A stretch of 64,000 bases of DNA from Gemmatimonadota bacterium (lineage in GTDB: Bacteria; JBHIER01; G020348925): positions 2,830,218 through 2,894,217 of the forward strand of contig CP070758.1 of NCBI GenBank assembly GCA_020348925.1. Direction: 5' to 3'. Position 1 is the first letter of the stretch, and every line of letters starts with the position of its first letter. The translations under genes and the position numbers were made by a program. The notes under the pieces are model-generated. The model worked only from the letters and a program-made list of their open reading frames with translations. It was not told where the DNA came from and made no database searches. Below are positions 16,576 through 25,795 of this stretch, in pieces.

Positions 16576-19332
16576 CTATTTTAACAGTATCATCTTTTTC
16601 ACACAGTGGTAGTTTTTCGTCACCAACCTGTAAAAATAGACACCCGAGCTTACTGCCTGACCTTGCTCATCCGTGCCGTTCCATGTGATTTCATGATAGC
16701 CGGCTGATGTTTCGCCCTCTCTGAGCTTTTTCACAAGCCCACCCGTGATATTGAATACGGCCAGCCGAACACGCCCAGACTGTGGGAGCGCAAACCGAAT
16801 CGTCGTCTCAGGATTGAAAGGGTTCGGATAGTTTTGTGTCAGAGAAAACTCTCGGGGGATCCGCACCTCGGCCTTGATCAACGCCATAAATGTTTCAAAT
16901 TCATCCCTTGCAAGATACCGTTCCAACGACTCGCAAAATTCTATCACCTCCGCGTTCATCACAGGCCTCGAAACCGACGGGGCGCATTCGCCAAGACCCA
17001 GTATGACGTTGATGATACCCAGAGCGTCCAGAATATCCACGCTCCCATCACCGTTGCAATCGGCCCGGTCCAAGGGCCCACCGACAAGAAGGCTGGAAGC
17101 TAAAATGTGGTTTACGATGGCCAGCACATCCAGCACATCGCTTTCACCGTTACAATCCAGATCACCCCTCTCAACTGCACCCTGCTCCGGATTGAATACA
17201 TTGGGACAATTATCCTCCTCACAGGTATTGGCTTCATACCCCGGATCGCCGTACCCATCGCCATCGCCGTCCGTGCACGAATCGCACACATCACCGAACC
17301 CATCACCGTCATCATCCTCCTGATTCAGATTTACATCATCCGGACAATTATCACAGACATCACCAACAATATCCCCATCCGCATCATCTTGATCAGGATT
17401 ATAGTCATAAGGACAGTTGTCCTCAGAATCAGCCACTCCGTCCTCATCACGATCCACTGATGCCGGATTCAGATGCACACCTTCTCTCCATGTGGCATCA
17501 ATCACCGTCCCGTTATTTCCAAAGCCGGAATGATCCTGTGTTATCTCCCCGCTGCCTTCGTTCATCTGCCAGTTCCCGACCAGCCCGGACTCATTTCCCA
17601 ACAAGTAGTAATCCAGATTGACAGCGACTTCCTCATCGGACCGTAGAATATTCCAGATTCGAACTTCGTCTATTATGCCATGAAAAGTTGCGCCGAGATC
17701 CGCGGAATTGCCGATGAACAAATCTTCTCCACTGTTGTTTTCGATATCGCCTGAGGGTCTCATGATGTGGCTGACGGTCTGTTCAATACCGTTTATGTAC
17801 ATCGTGACAACATCTTCCCCATTGTACGTCACGGCAATATGCTGCCATTCGTCCAGGACAATTGACGCTTCTGGAGTATTCGAATAACTTATTACACCGT
17901 CGGCGTGTGTAAGTTGGAAAACCAGACTGTGATCGTTTAAGGAAAGATAAGAATCCACGAGATACAGGGAAATATATTTTTTGTCAAGCACTCTTCCGAG
18001 TCCAAGAGTTTCAAATTCTCCCCAGCCGGAAGGATTGATCCAGGCTTCGATGGTCAATGCATCCGTGAGATTCAGGGAATGTGTGGCCGGACACGAAACA
18101 TAACTATGCTCACCATCAAACAGAATAGCGCTTTCACCGTCAAATACATGGACATAATCTTCACGAATTTTAGTGTGAGAAAGCGAATCATTCGATACTT
18201 CTAAACTCACAGTGTACATTCCAGGTTCATCGTATGTCCAACTGGGATTTTGTTCATCAGAATCGACCGTTCCATCCGTATCAAAATCCCAGGCCCAAGA
18301 TGTTATGCTTAGATGTGTCGTCGAAAAATCTGTGAATTGAATCGTTGCCGGGGCATTGCCTGTTTTTAATTCTGCCTGAAAATTTGCATAAAAAGGTTTC
18401 ATAGTTGTACTAAATATTGTACTGAAAAGGTTTTCAGTGAATAGAAGCGCACTGGGGTGGATATTTTCGATTGCAGCGCTAATGACAGGCGGCTGTACGA
18501 AAGGAGAGGAATCTGAAAGAGGTAGATGTGCCGCTATAATTTGTTTTGGACGAATATGAGTGTCGATAAATGTTTTCAGATTAGAACTGATTAGGATCCA
18601 AAAGGGAAGAATTGCCACGTCAATGTCCCTTTCCTGTAAATCAAATACATCAAAATTGTTTTCCGCGGGATTTGCATCACCAAGATGCAGAATTTTTTTA
18701 CCGTCAATAGTAATGAGAAATCCTACATTTTCAATTGGATCTGATGGGTCAGGTAACCAGTGATGCAGGTATAAGATTTCTATCTCAACTCCCTCTCGAA
18801 TGACAGTCGTGTCTTGATTAAAATCTGGAGTAATTCCTTCGACTCGATCCTCGATTGTAGAATAGTCCGCAAATTGTGAATGAAGCAGTTGTACGGTTTG
18901 CAAAGGACCGATGAAATACGCATTCTCGTTATGTATAAGATGCCGCCCCACAGATTGGGAGTTAAAATGATCACCATGGCCGTGCGTCGCAAGAACGATG
19001 TCTATTGAATCATAAGGCGTGGTTGCTGTTTCAAGTTTCTCAAGGTCTTCGTAAGAATGAAAGGGATAATCAGAGCCGAAATTGCGAAACAATGCATCAA
19101 TTAAAATCTGTGTTTCGTGTGAAGTAATGAGTACACCTTCATTTGCAATGTATGTGATTTCAATTGACTGAAACTCGGAATTTCGTTCCAGTGCATCACG
19201 AGAATCTGGAAATGTGGTATTTACAGGATATACTGCAGACTCATCAACGGAAGTCTGTTCTCCAGCCTCTTGTGCCAGGACAATTCCTGAGAATATTAGG
19301 AATAGCAAGATTGCATGGATAAAAGTCTTCAC
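16576..19332 (-). CDS. Secreted metallo-beta-lactamase fold/PKD/LamG/TSP3/dockerin protein with type IX CTD
   Basis: The 918-residue protein is a paralogue of the 11233 gene with the complete tail. The signal peptide is MKTFIHAILLFLIFSGIVLA, and translation probably starts at the GTG at 19332 behind GAAGG. The metallo-beta-lactamase domain (about 55-310) has the classical ATHGHGDH motif (His117, His119, Asp121, His122) and LHLGDA, a better metal site than in its paralogue. PKD, LamG, TSP3 and dockerin follow in the same order. It then continues into the linker VIEFCESLERYLARDEFETF and a CTD from YPNPFNPETTIRFALP to GVYFYRL...MILLK. An extra 25-residue segment lies between signal peptide and head. 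Expected on the cell surface, substrate unknown. Confidence 0.9.
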   Translation of the reverse strand: MKTFIHAILLFLIFSGIVLAQEAGEQTSVDESAVYPVNTTFPDSRDALERNSEFQSIEITYIANEGVLITSHETQILIDALFRNFGSDYPFHSYEDLEKLETATTPYDSIDIVLATHGHGDHFNSQSVGRHLIHNENAYFIGPLQTVQLLHSQFADYSTIEDRVEGITPDFNQDTTVIREGVEIEILYLHHWLPDPSDPIENVGFLITIDGKKILHLGDANPAENNFDVFDLQERDIDVAILPFWILISSNLKTFIDTHIRPKQIIAAHLPLSDSSPFVQPPVISAAIENIHPSALLFTENLFSTIFSTTMKPFYANFQAELKTGNAPATIQFTDFSTTHLSITSWAWDFDTDGTVDSDEQNPSWTYDEPGMYTVSLEVSNDSLSHTKIREDYVHVFDGESAILFDGEHSYVSCPATHSLNLTDALTIEAWINPSGWGEFETLGLGRVLDKKYISLYLVDSYLSLNDHSLVFQLTHADGVISYSNTPEASIVLDEWQHIAVTYNGEDVVTMYINGIEQTVSHIMRPSGDIENNSGEDLFIGNSADLGATFHGIIDEVRIWNILRSDEEVAVNLDYYLLGNESGLVGNWQMNEGSGEITQDHSGFGNNGTVIDATWREGVHLNPASVDRDEDGVADSEDNCPYDYNPDQDDADGDIVGDVCDNCPDDVNLNQEDDDGDGFGDVCDSCTDGDGDGYGDPGYEANTCEEDNCPNVFNPEQGAVERGDLDCNGESDVLDVLAIVNHILASSLLVGGPLDRADCNGDGSVDILDALGIINVILGLGECAPSVSRPVMNAEVIEFCESLERYLARDEFETFMALIKAEVRIPREFSLTQNYPNPFNPETTIRFALPQSGRVRLAVFNITGGLVKKLREGETSAGYHEITWNGTDEQGQAVSSGVYFYRLVTKNYHCVKKMILLK
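16673..17017 (-). repeat. Near-identical tail segment, copy A2
   Basis: This is the partner of 13691-14035 (dockerin end, linker and CTD). The identity runs through silent positions, which indicates recent duplication or gene conversion rather than selection on the protein alone. Confidence 0.85.
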
Positions 19333-19417
19333 GATAATCCACCTTCATTCGAAAGTTAAAATGTGTTGATTTAGGTTTGCTGCGTGCCCTCTGACTCCAG
19401 TACATATGGTTGAAACA

Positions 19418-22400
19418 CTACTTCAAAAGGACCATTGATTTTGTCTCGCGAAAAGCTTCTGTTTTTATGGAATAGAAGTACACTCCTGAACTCACCTCTT
19501 GACCTCGTTCATCTGTGCCGTTCCAAATTACCGAATGATATCCCGCAGTTTTTTCAACGTCCACAAGCTTTCTGACACGTTCGCCCGTAATATTGTAAAT
19601 TGCAAGTTGGACGTGTGAAGCTTGAGATATACTGAAGGAAATGGTTGTCTCTGGATTGAAGGGATTAGGATAGTTCTGAGAGAGATAATACACTGCAGGA
19701 ACGGACGCTTCTTTAATCAGATACATAACCCTGCCAAAGTCATCGGCTGGGAGGTAAGACGCCAACGACTTCAAAAACTCCATCACTTCAGTGGTGAGCA
19801 CTGGTTTGGAGGTTCCCAATGCACATTCACCCAAACCCAGAATCACATTTATAATACCCAGAGCATCCAGAATATCCACACCCCCGTCACCGCTGCAGTC
19901 GGCTCGGTCCAAGGGCCCACCGACAAGAAGGCTGGACGCTAAAATGTGGTTTACGACGGCCAGCACATCCAGCACATCGATTTCCCCGTTACAATCCAGA
20001 TCACCCCGCTCTACAGCACTCTGCTCCGGATTGTATGCACCGGGGCAGTTGTCCTCCGCACAGACATTTTCCGGATATCCAGGATCGCCGTACCCGTCAC
20101 CATCGCTGTCCGTGCACGTATCACACACATTCCCAAGACCATCGCGGTCAGCATCCGATTGATCCGAGTTGTAGTCGTCCGGACAATTGTCGCAGACATC
20201 CCCCACACCGTCACCCTCAACATCCATCTGCTCAGGATTGTATTCATCCGGACAGTTATCCTCGAAGTCAATTACCCCATCTTCGTCACTGTCCGTTGTG
20301 ATAGGATCCAGGTGAACGCCTTGTCTCCACATGGCGTCCACAACAACCCCGTCATTCCCTTTGACAGAATTGTCCACAAGGGCTCCACCGCTCCCCTCGT
20401 TCATCCTCCAAGAGCCGACCAATCCCGTCTCATTTCCGTATGCGAAGCAATTCATATACTCCTGAATTTCTTCCGGGGTACGGACAACATTCCACAGGCG
20501 AACCTCATCGATGAGGCCGTCGAAGGTCCAGCCGAGATCCTCAGAGTTCCCGATGATGAAATCGTTTGTACTGTTGTCTCGAATGCTGCCTGCGGGTGGA
20601 ATGGTATGGGACACCGTTTGCTCGGTACCATTGATATACATCCTGACCGCATCTTCGCCATTGTAGGTGACGGCGATGTGCTGCCACTCGTCGAGCGCAA
20701 TGGACTGTTCAGGAGTGTTCGAATAACTGGCTGAATAGCTTTCGTGAATAAGCTGCAACAGGAGACTTTGCGTATTATGAGTAAGGTAGGAATCGACCAG
20801 GAAAAGCGATACATTTCTTTTTTCGATAACTTTTCCCAGACCAAAACCGGGAAATTCGCCCCAGCCGGCAGGGTTGATCCAGGCCTCGACAGTAAAGGCA
20901 TCGGTGATGTTCAGGGATGGTGTGGCCGAGCACAGCGCATAGCTGTTTATTCCATCAAACAGGAGAGCGCTCTCACCGTCAAAAACATGAACATACTCCT
21001 CAAAGACCCGTGTTTCGGCGAGCGACCCGGAGGAGACCTCCAATGTCACTGTGTAAATTCCGGGCTCTTCGTATATCCAGCTCGGGCTCTGTTCATCCGA
21101 GTCAACGACCCCATCGTTATTGAAATCCCAGCTCCACGAGACGACGCTCCCGAGGGATAAATCCTGAAAATTTACCTCCAAAGGTGCATGACCGGTGAGG
21201 GGTTCGGCAGCACAGTTTGGAAAAAGACTTGAGATCTTCAGGAGCCACACATCAAACCGGCCTGCTCCAAAAGAGCCCGTGTGTCCCGTAATAATGTAAC
21301 TCCCGTCGCTGGCCTCACAGACGGAACTCCCCCAATCAGGTCCAGGGCCGCCAAAGATCTTACTCCATGTTTCATTTCCCTCCGCGTCCGTTTTGATGAG
21401 ATAGACATCATTTCCCGTCTCAACGGACTTCGTCGCCCCACAAACAAGATAGCCACCGTCGGTCGTTTCACAGACCGACCGCCCATAGTCATAGTAAGTG
21501 CCCTCACCGAATTCTCTTCTCCACTCTTCATTTCCCTGAGCATCGGTTTTTATGAGGTAGACATCGAGCAACTCTCCGAATAGAATATCGGTCTGCCCGG
21601 CGAGGATAAAACCTCCATCCCTGGTCTCTTTGACACAATTGACCGAATCAAAATAGTAGTGATGGAACGTCCTGGTCCACTCCTCATCCCCGTTCGCATC
21701 CGTCTTTATGAGATAGATATCCCGATCACCAAAAGTACCCTGAATATTTGAAATGGTCGAACCCGCAATCAGGAGTCCGCCATCCCGTGTCTCAATGACA
21801 GAATGAGCGAACTCGGACAAATACCCGGTGAATGTCCTTGTCCAGACAGTCCCACCGTCGGCATCCATCTTTATCACATACACGTCCTGGTTCTGCGACT
21901 CAAACGATTTCGTATAGCCACAGATCACGAAGCCGCCATCACTCGTCTCGCAGACGGATTTTCCCACATCCATATGTTCGTCACCGAAGGTACGGGACCA
22001 TTCCTCGTTTCCCTCGGAATCCGTTTTGACCACATATACGTCCCGCGCGCCGGCCCCGTATGACGTCGTATATCCCACAGCAATAATTCCGCCATCGCTG
22101 GTCTGACAGGCTGAGTAGCCGTAATCCCAACCGGATCCGCCGTACGTCTTCGACCACTCCTCATTACCCTCGACATCCGTCTTCACTAGATACAGATCAC
22201 AGTTTCCCGCACCATACGAGTAAGTATACCCACAGACGAGAAAGCCTCCATCGCCGGTCTCGCAGACGGACCTGCCACCCTCCAGGCTGTTGCCGCCGAA
22301 GGTTTTGGTCCACAGGGCATCATCGTGGGTAAAAACATCTCTTTTTTTCAAAACGGCTGCCCTCTCACTCTCACCTCTAGGTTTGAGGTTGCCGTGTAAA

Positions 22401-23008
22401 TGTTCATGTACCCTGGCCAGGGCCTCGCAATTTTCCCAACTGAAGGAATCACCCATCATGCTGGTGACAACATTTCCATCGATGACAGGTGTTGTTCCAC
22501 TCACGTATGTAGCCCCTGCGGTCGCGTACTCATTTTGGTACGTCGGACTGCCCGTTACGCGTCTGCCATCGATCACACCGGCTGCAGCTAAAACCCGCAC
22601 AGCCGGACAAAATCCGGCCACGACAAGGCCCGATTGAGCTGCTTCTCCAATAAGATCCAATGCGTCCTGACTGGCTAAAAGATCCGCGCAGGCGTCATTA
22701 CCTCCGCCTGACATGACTGCCACGATATCATAGTCGGCAACATCCGTAATATCGGAAACAAGGATATCCACGGTAAGGGCAGGAGCCCCAAGGGGTCCCC
22801 CATACACAGGGCACGCTGCGACCGTCTCTGTAATTCCTGCGAGTGTAACATCCCACCCGAAGAGCTCGAAGTCATCCCTATCAAGATGATAATTGGTTCC
22901 GTAATTACTGGGTATCAAGATCAAGATATTGACATCCTGCCCGAGCGCCCCGCGGATGAACGTTACCGTTAGAAAAACACAGAGAGTTGAGATGAGCTCT
23001 TTTTTCAC
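19418..23008 (-). CDS. Secreted DJ-1/PfpI-like and propeller protein with PKD/LamG/TSP3/dockerin/CTD
   Basis: A 1196-residue protein starting at GTG 23008, which has GGAGG five bases upstream; the frame extends further up without a site. After a signal peptide (KKELISTLCVFLTVTFIRGALG) comes a DJ-1/PfpI-like domain (about 25-205), including the nucleophile-elbow sequence GFCPAVRVLAAAGVIDG with its cysteine near residue 134. Seven or eight repeats of about 50 residues follow (W-T-F-GG...SVCETxDGGFLVCGYT...VYLIKTDAEGNEEW), typical of secreted propeller-like domains. PKD, LamG, TSP3 and dockerin come next, then linker VMEFLKSLASYLPADDFGRV and a CTD with YPNPFNPETTISFSIS. The DJ-1 domain might be a cysteine hydrolase or an inactive binding module. 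Confidence 0.88.
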   Translation of the reverse strand: MKKELISTLCVFLTVTFIRGALGQDVNILILIPSNYGTNYHLDRDDFELFGWDVTLAGITETVAACPVYGGPLGAPALTVDILVSDITDVADYDIVAVMSGGGNDACADLLASQDALDLIGEAAQSGLVVAGFCPAVRVLAAAGVIDGRRVTGSPTYQNEYATAGATYVSGTTPVIDGNVVTSMMGDSFSWENCEALARVHEHLHGNLKPRGESERAAVLKKRDVFTHDDALWTKTFGGNSLEGGRSVCETGDGGFLVCGYTYSYGAGNCDLYLVKTDVEGNEEWSKTYGGSGWDYGYSACQTSDGGIIAVGYTTSYGAGARDVYVVKTDSEGNEEWSRTFGDEHMDVGKSVCETSDGGFVICGYTKSFESQNQDVYVIKMDADGGTVWTRTFTGYLSEFAHSVIETRDGGLLIAGSTISNIQGTFGDRDIYLIKTDANGDEEWTRTFHHYYFDSVNCVKETRDGGFILAGQTDILFGELLDVYLIKTDAQGNEEWRREFGEGTYYDYGRSVCETTDGGYLVCGATKSVETGNDVYLIKTDAEGNETWSKIFGGPGPDWGSSVCEASDGSYIITGHTGSFGAGRFDVWLLKISSLFPNCAAEPLTGHAPLEVNFQDLSLGSVVSWSWDFNNDGVVDSDEQSPSWIYEEPGIYTVTLEVSSGSLAETRVFEEYVHVFDGESALLFDGINSYALCSATPSLNITDAFTVEAWINPAGWGEFPGFGLGKVIEKRNVSLFLVDSYLTHNTQSLLLQLIHESYSASYSNTPEQSIALDEWQHIAVTYNGEDAVRMYINGTEQTVSHTIPPAGSIRDNSTNDFIIGNSEDLGWTFDGLIDEVRLWNVVRTPEEIQEYMNCFAYGNETGLVGSWRMNEGSGGALVDNSVKGNDGVVVDAMWRQGVHLDPITTDSDEDGVIDFEDNCPDEYNPEQMDVEGDGVGDVCDNCPDDYNSDQSDADRDGLGNVCDTCTDSDGDGYGDPGYPENVCAEDNCPGAYNPEQSAVERGDLDCNGEIDVLDVLAVVNHILASSLLVGGPLDRADCSGDGGVDILDALGIINVILGLGECALGTSKPVLTTEVMEFLKSLASYLPADDFGRVMYLIKEASVPAVYYLSQNYPNPFNPETTISFSISQASHVQLAIYNITGERVRKLVDVEKTAGYHSVIWNGTDERGQEVSSGVYFYSIKTEAFRETKSMVLLK
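19940..20121 (-). repeat. Near-identical tail segment, copy B2
   Basis: This is the partner of 14119-14300 (last TSP3 repeats and first dockerin half). The match breaks off on both sides of the segment. Confidence 0.85.
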
Positions 23009-23488
23009 CTTTCCCTCCTTCCCCGTGAGGACGGACGTACCGAATGTATCCACAAAGGACTGCAACTATGCTCAGAAAATACAGATATATAAGATTGATT
23101 CTTCAACATCTGGGACGGTGTGCTTCTGGTTATTACAGATATTTATTTGTCTGCAAGGTTTCGGTTGCAAAACGTGTGCCACTACACATTCCGTTAAAAG
23201 TTATAAAAAATCTTGCTTTGAGCACAACGATTTACAAGGACTCAACAGATGGGACTTGTCAGACACACCCTCCTATTCTCTCGAATGGGGGCGCACAGAA
23301 TTGCACGTCTCAAGAGGAATCATTTTGCATTCCGAGGATAATTGCACGTAATCGTCTCCTTTGAAGGGTGAGAACCGTCGGGTGCAAGGCGAACCGTGCA
23401 GTTCTCATCAATTCATTCCAAAGAGGATGGGGACCGTCCGCTCAATAACATGATGTCTTCTAAGACCGCACAAGATTGTATGACTCAA
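23009..23488 (-). promoter_or_regulatory. Intergenic leader with inverted repeat
   Basis: A 480-base gap between the 23489 gene and the start of the 19418-23008 gene. It contains arms TGAGAAC (23369-23375) and GTTCTCA (23401-23407), a perfect seven-base inverted repeat around a G+C-rich core with internal ACCG/CGGT-like pairings. No protein frame with a ribosome-binding site was found. Its length and the hairpin suggest that the promoter and possibly a structured leader of the large gene lie here. Confidence 0.35.
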
Positions 23489-25759
23489 TTAAGGTTGACA
23501 CGTGCCAATCCCGAGCACGACGTTCACAATCCCCAAAGCGTCCAGTATGTCCACACTCCTGTCAGCGTTGCAGTCGGCTCGGTCCAGAGGATCACCGGCC
23601 AGTGGGGTCGAAGCTAAAATATGGTTTACGACGGCCAGAACATCGAGGACATCGATCCCGCCGTTACAGTCCACATCGCCTCTGTCGACAGGCGCCTGAT
23701 CGGGATTGTACACGTAGGGGCAATTGTCCTCCTGGCATTCGTTGGTCGGATACCCCGGATCGCCGTATCCGTCGTTGTCGGTATCCATGCATGCATCGCA
23801 CACATCACCACTGCCGTCACCGTCACCATCGACCTGATCCGGATTGGCCTCTTCAGGGCAGTTGTCGCAGACATCGCCAATGGTGTCATCGTCCGTATCG
23901 TCCTGATCCGGATTAGGGTCATGGGGACAATTGTCCTCGAAGTCGAGAACCCCGTCCTCATCAGCATCCGTCGTCGCAGGATTGAGGTGAACCCCCTGAA
24001 TCCAGGCTACATCGGTCAATGTGCCGTCATTTCCATACGTTGAATAATCCGAAATTGTTTCGCCGTTGCCCTCGTTCATCTGATAGTAGCCGACCAATCC
24101 TTGCTCCATTCCAGACAAATATGAGTCCATAGTGGCCTGGATCTCCTCCCCGGTTCGCACGATATTCCAGATTCGAACCTCATCGATGATGCCGTCGAAG
24201 GTGAATCCGCTATTGGCATCGCTTCCTATCACGAGATCATCTGTGCCGTTATCGGCGATATCTCCCGAGGGTGACGGATTGTGTATCAGTGTCTGCTCCA
24301 CGCCGTTGATGTATATTCTCATTTGGCTCGTCGTACCATCGTACGTCACGGCCACATGCTGCCATGCGTCAAGAACAAGAGATTGTTCGGGTGTTATCGA
24401 AAAACTGACGGGGCCCTGAGAGTGCGAGAGCTGAACGGCCAAGCCGCGATCGTTGAAAGCAGGATGGGATCCAATAAGCATGAGAGAGTATTTACCTTTA
24501 TCGACCACCCTTCCAAATCCAATGCCCTGCACTTTTCCCCAGCCGGAGGGATTGATCCAGGCCTCGACGGTCAGTTTATCAGTACAATTCAAGGATGGTG
24601 GGGCTCCGCACAGGGCGACGCTGTTGTCGCCATCGAACTGCAGAGCGCTCTCGCCATCGAAAACACGTATATAATCTTGTGCAGTATATGTTCTGTTTAT
24701 CGAATTGTTTGAAAAGTTCAAACTCACTGAGTAAACACCCGGTTCCATGTATGTCCATACAGGATTTTGCTCGTAGGAATCCGTTGTGCCGTCAGTATTG
24801 AAATCCCAGACCCAGGTGGTTAACGGTGGATCGTAATCTGATCGATCGGTAAAGTGGACCTCCAGTGGAGAGTGGCCTGTTAATGGTTCTGCATGCATAC
24901 ACGATGGAACTATTGTCACAAGATCCATCCGATTGCCGTTAAAATTTGGAACAACCACGATATTGTCTCGCTTGTTGAACCCAATATCCGCAGGGCCTTC
25001 GTGACCGCTCGAGACCACCTGACGCGGGTCGCTGAACTCGCGATCAAATCGATACACCGAGCCAGTCGACCAGGAAGAGATATATATATTCCCCTCATCA
25101 TCCTGAGTCAGGCCATCGCAAGCGGCTAAATTCATATTCGTCAAAACGGTCAGCGTGGAATCTTGCAGGTTGACAGAGAGAACGGGTGCACCGGGGCTTG
25201 ACTCCGATATAACCAGCAACCGATTGTTTCTCCTATCGAACAGGATTCCGTTCGGAGAAGAGAGGCTCGCTGTAACAAAGGTCGAATAACTCTGGTCGTT
25301 CCTCCGAACCTTGAATATTCTGTCCGTATTGTATTCCGTTACATAGAGATACCCTGAGGTATCCGACGTAATATCGTTTAAGAGTTGCATTCCGGTGATA
25401 TACAGATTGGAAATTGTTTCCCCGGTCGTCAGATCAAATCCAATCAACCCCGCATTAGGACCGGTATTGCATGCGGCATAGAGCGTGTTTCCCACTATAT
25501 GCAAGCCAGCGATATTGTGGGCTCCCAAAAAATCGGTGTTGAAGTAACTCTGCACGCCGTCGTTGTCAATCTGAACCACACCTCCATCCCCCCAGTTCGA
25601 TACGAGATACCGGTTATTGACCTCATCGAAGACAGCACTTTCAGGATTATTGAGCAGGTTCTGAGGGTATGTATACATCGGAGAGACTATAAGAATCAAC
25701 ATCATGATTCCGATGACGACATTTCCTTTCGCTAACAATGTTACTACTGCTTTTTTCAT
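23489..25759 (-). CDS. Secreted NHL/SMP-30-type propeller/PKD/LamG/TSP3/dockerin protein, no CTD
   Basis: The 756-residue protein starts at an ATG behind GAGGAGG. A signal peptide ([29 protein letters not shown]) precedes an NHL/SMP-30-like six-bladed propeller (about 35-285), with blades such as [21 protein letters not shown] and [23 protein letters not shown] (about 290-375), LamG (about 380-570), TSP3 repeats and a dockerin follow, ending GIGTCQP at the stop. There is no linker and no type IX sorting domain, and the downstream DNA shows no remnant of one. The gene lies only 36 bases downstream of the 25796 gene, so the two are probably one transcript. The propeller head suggests ligand binding or a lactonase-like fold; its function is unknown. 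Confidence 0.88.
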   Translation of the reverse strand: MKKAVVTLLAKGNVVIGIMMLILIVSPMYTYPQNLLNNPESAVFDEVNNRYLVSNWGDGGVVQIDNDGVQSYFNTDFLGAHNIAGLHIVGNTLYAACNTGPNAGLIGFDLTTGETISNLYITGMQLLNDITSDTSGYLYVTEYNTDRIFKVRRNDQSYSTFVTASLSSPNGILFDRRNNRLLVISESSPGAPVLSVNLQDSTLTVLTNMNLAACDGLTQDDEGNIYISSWSTGSVYRFDREFSDPRQVVSSGHEGPADIGFNKRDNIVVVPNFNGNRMDLVTIVPSCMHAEPLTGHSPLEVHFTDRSDYDPPLTTWVWDFNTDGTTDSYEQNPVWTYMEPGVYSVSLNFSNNSINRTYTAQDYIRVFDGESALQFDGDNSVALCGAPPSLNCTDKLTVEAWINPSGWGKVQGIGFGRVVDKGKYSLMLIGSHPAFNDRGLAVQLSHSQGPVSFSITPEQSLVLDAWQHVAVTYDGTTSQMRIYINGVEQTLIHNPSPSGDIADNGTDDLVIGSDANSGFTFDGIIDEVRIWNIVRTGEEIQATMDSYLSGMEQGLVGYYQMNEGNGETISDYSTYGNDGTLTDVAWIQGVHLNPATTDADEDGVLDFEDNCPHDPNPDQDDTDDDTIGDVCDNCPEEANPDQVDGDGDGSGDVCDACMDTDNDGYGDPGYPTNECQEDNCPYVYNPDQAPVDRGDVDCNGGIDVLDVLAVVNHILASTPLAGDPLDRADCNADRSVDILDALGIVNVVLGIGTCQP

Positions 25760-25795
25760 CTCAAACCTCCTCTCTTATGCCACAAGGTGAAACCA

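Noticed and set aside
23369-23407. Possible group II intron domain V-like hairpin
   Set aside because: Only short stretches recall domain V; the catalytic AGC-type triad and a reverse transcriptase gene are missing.
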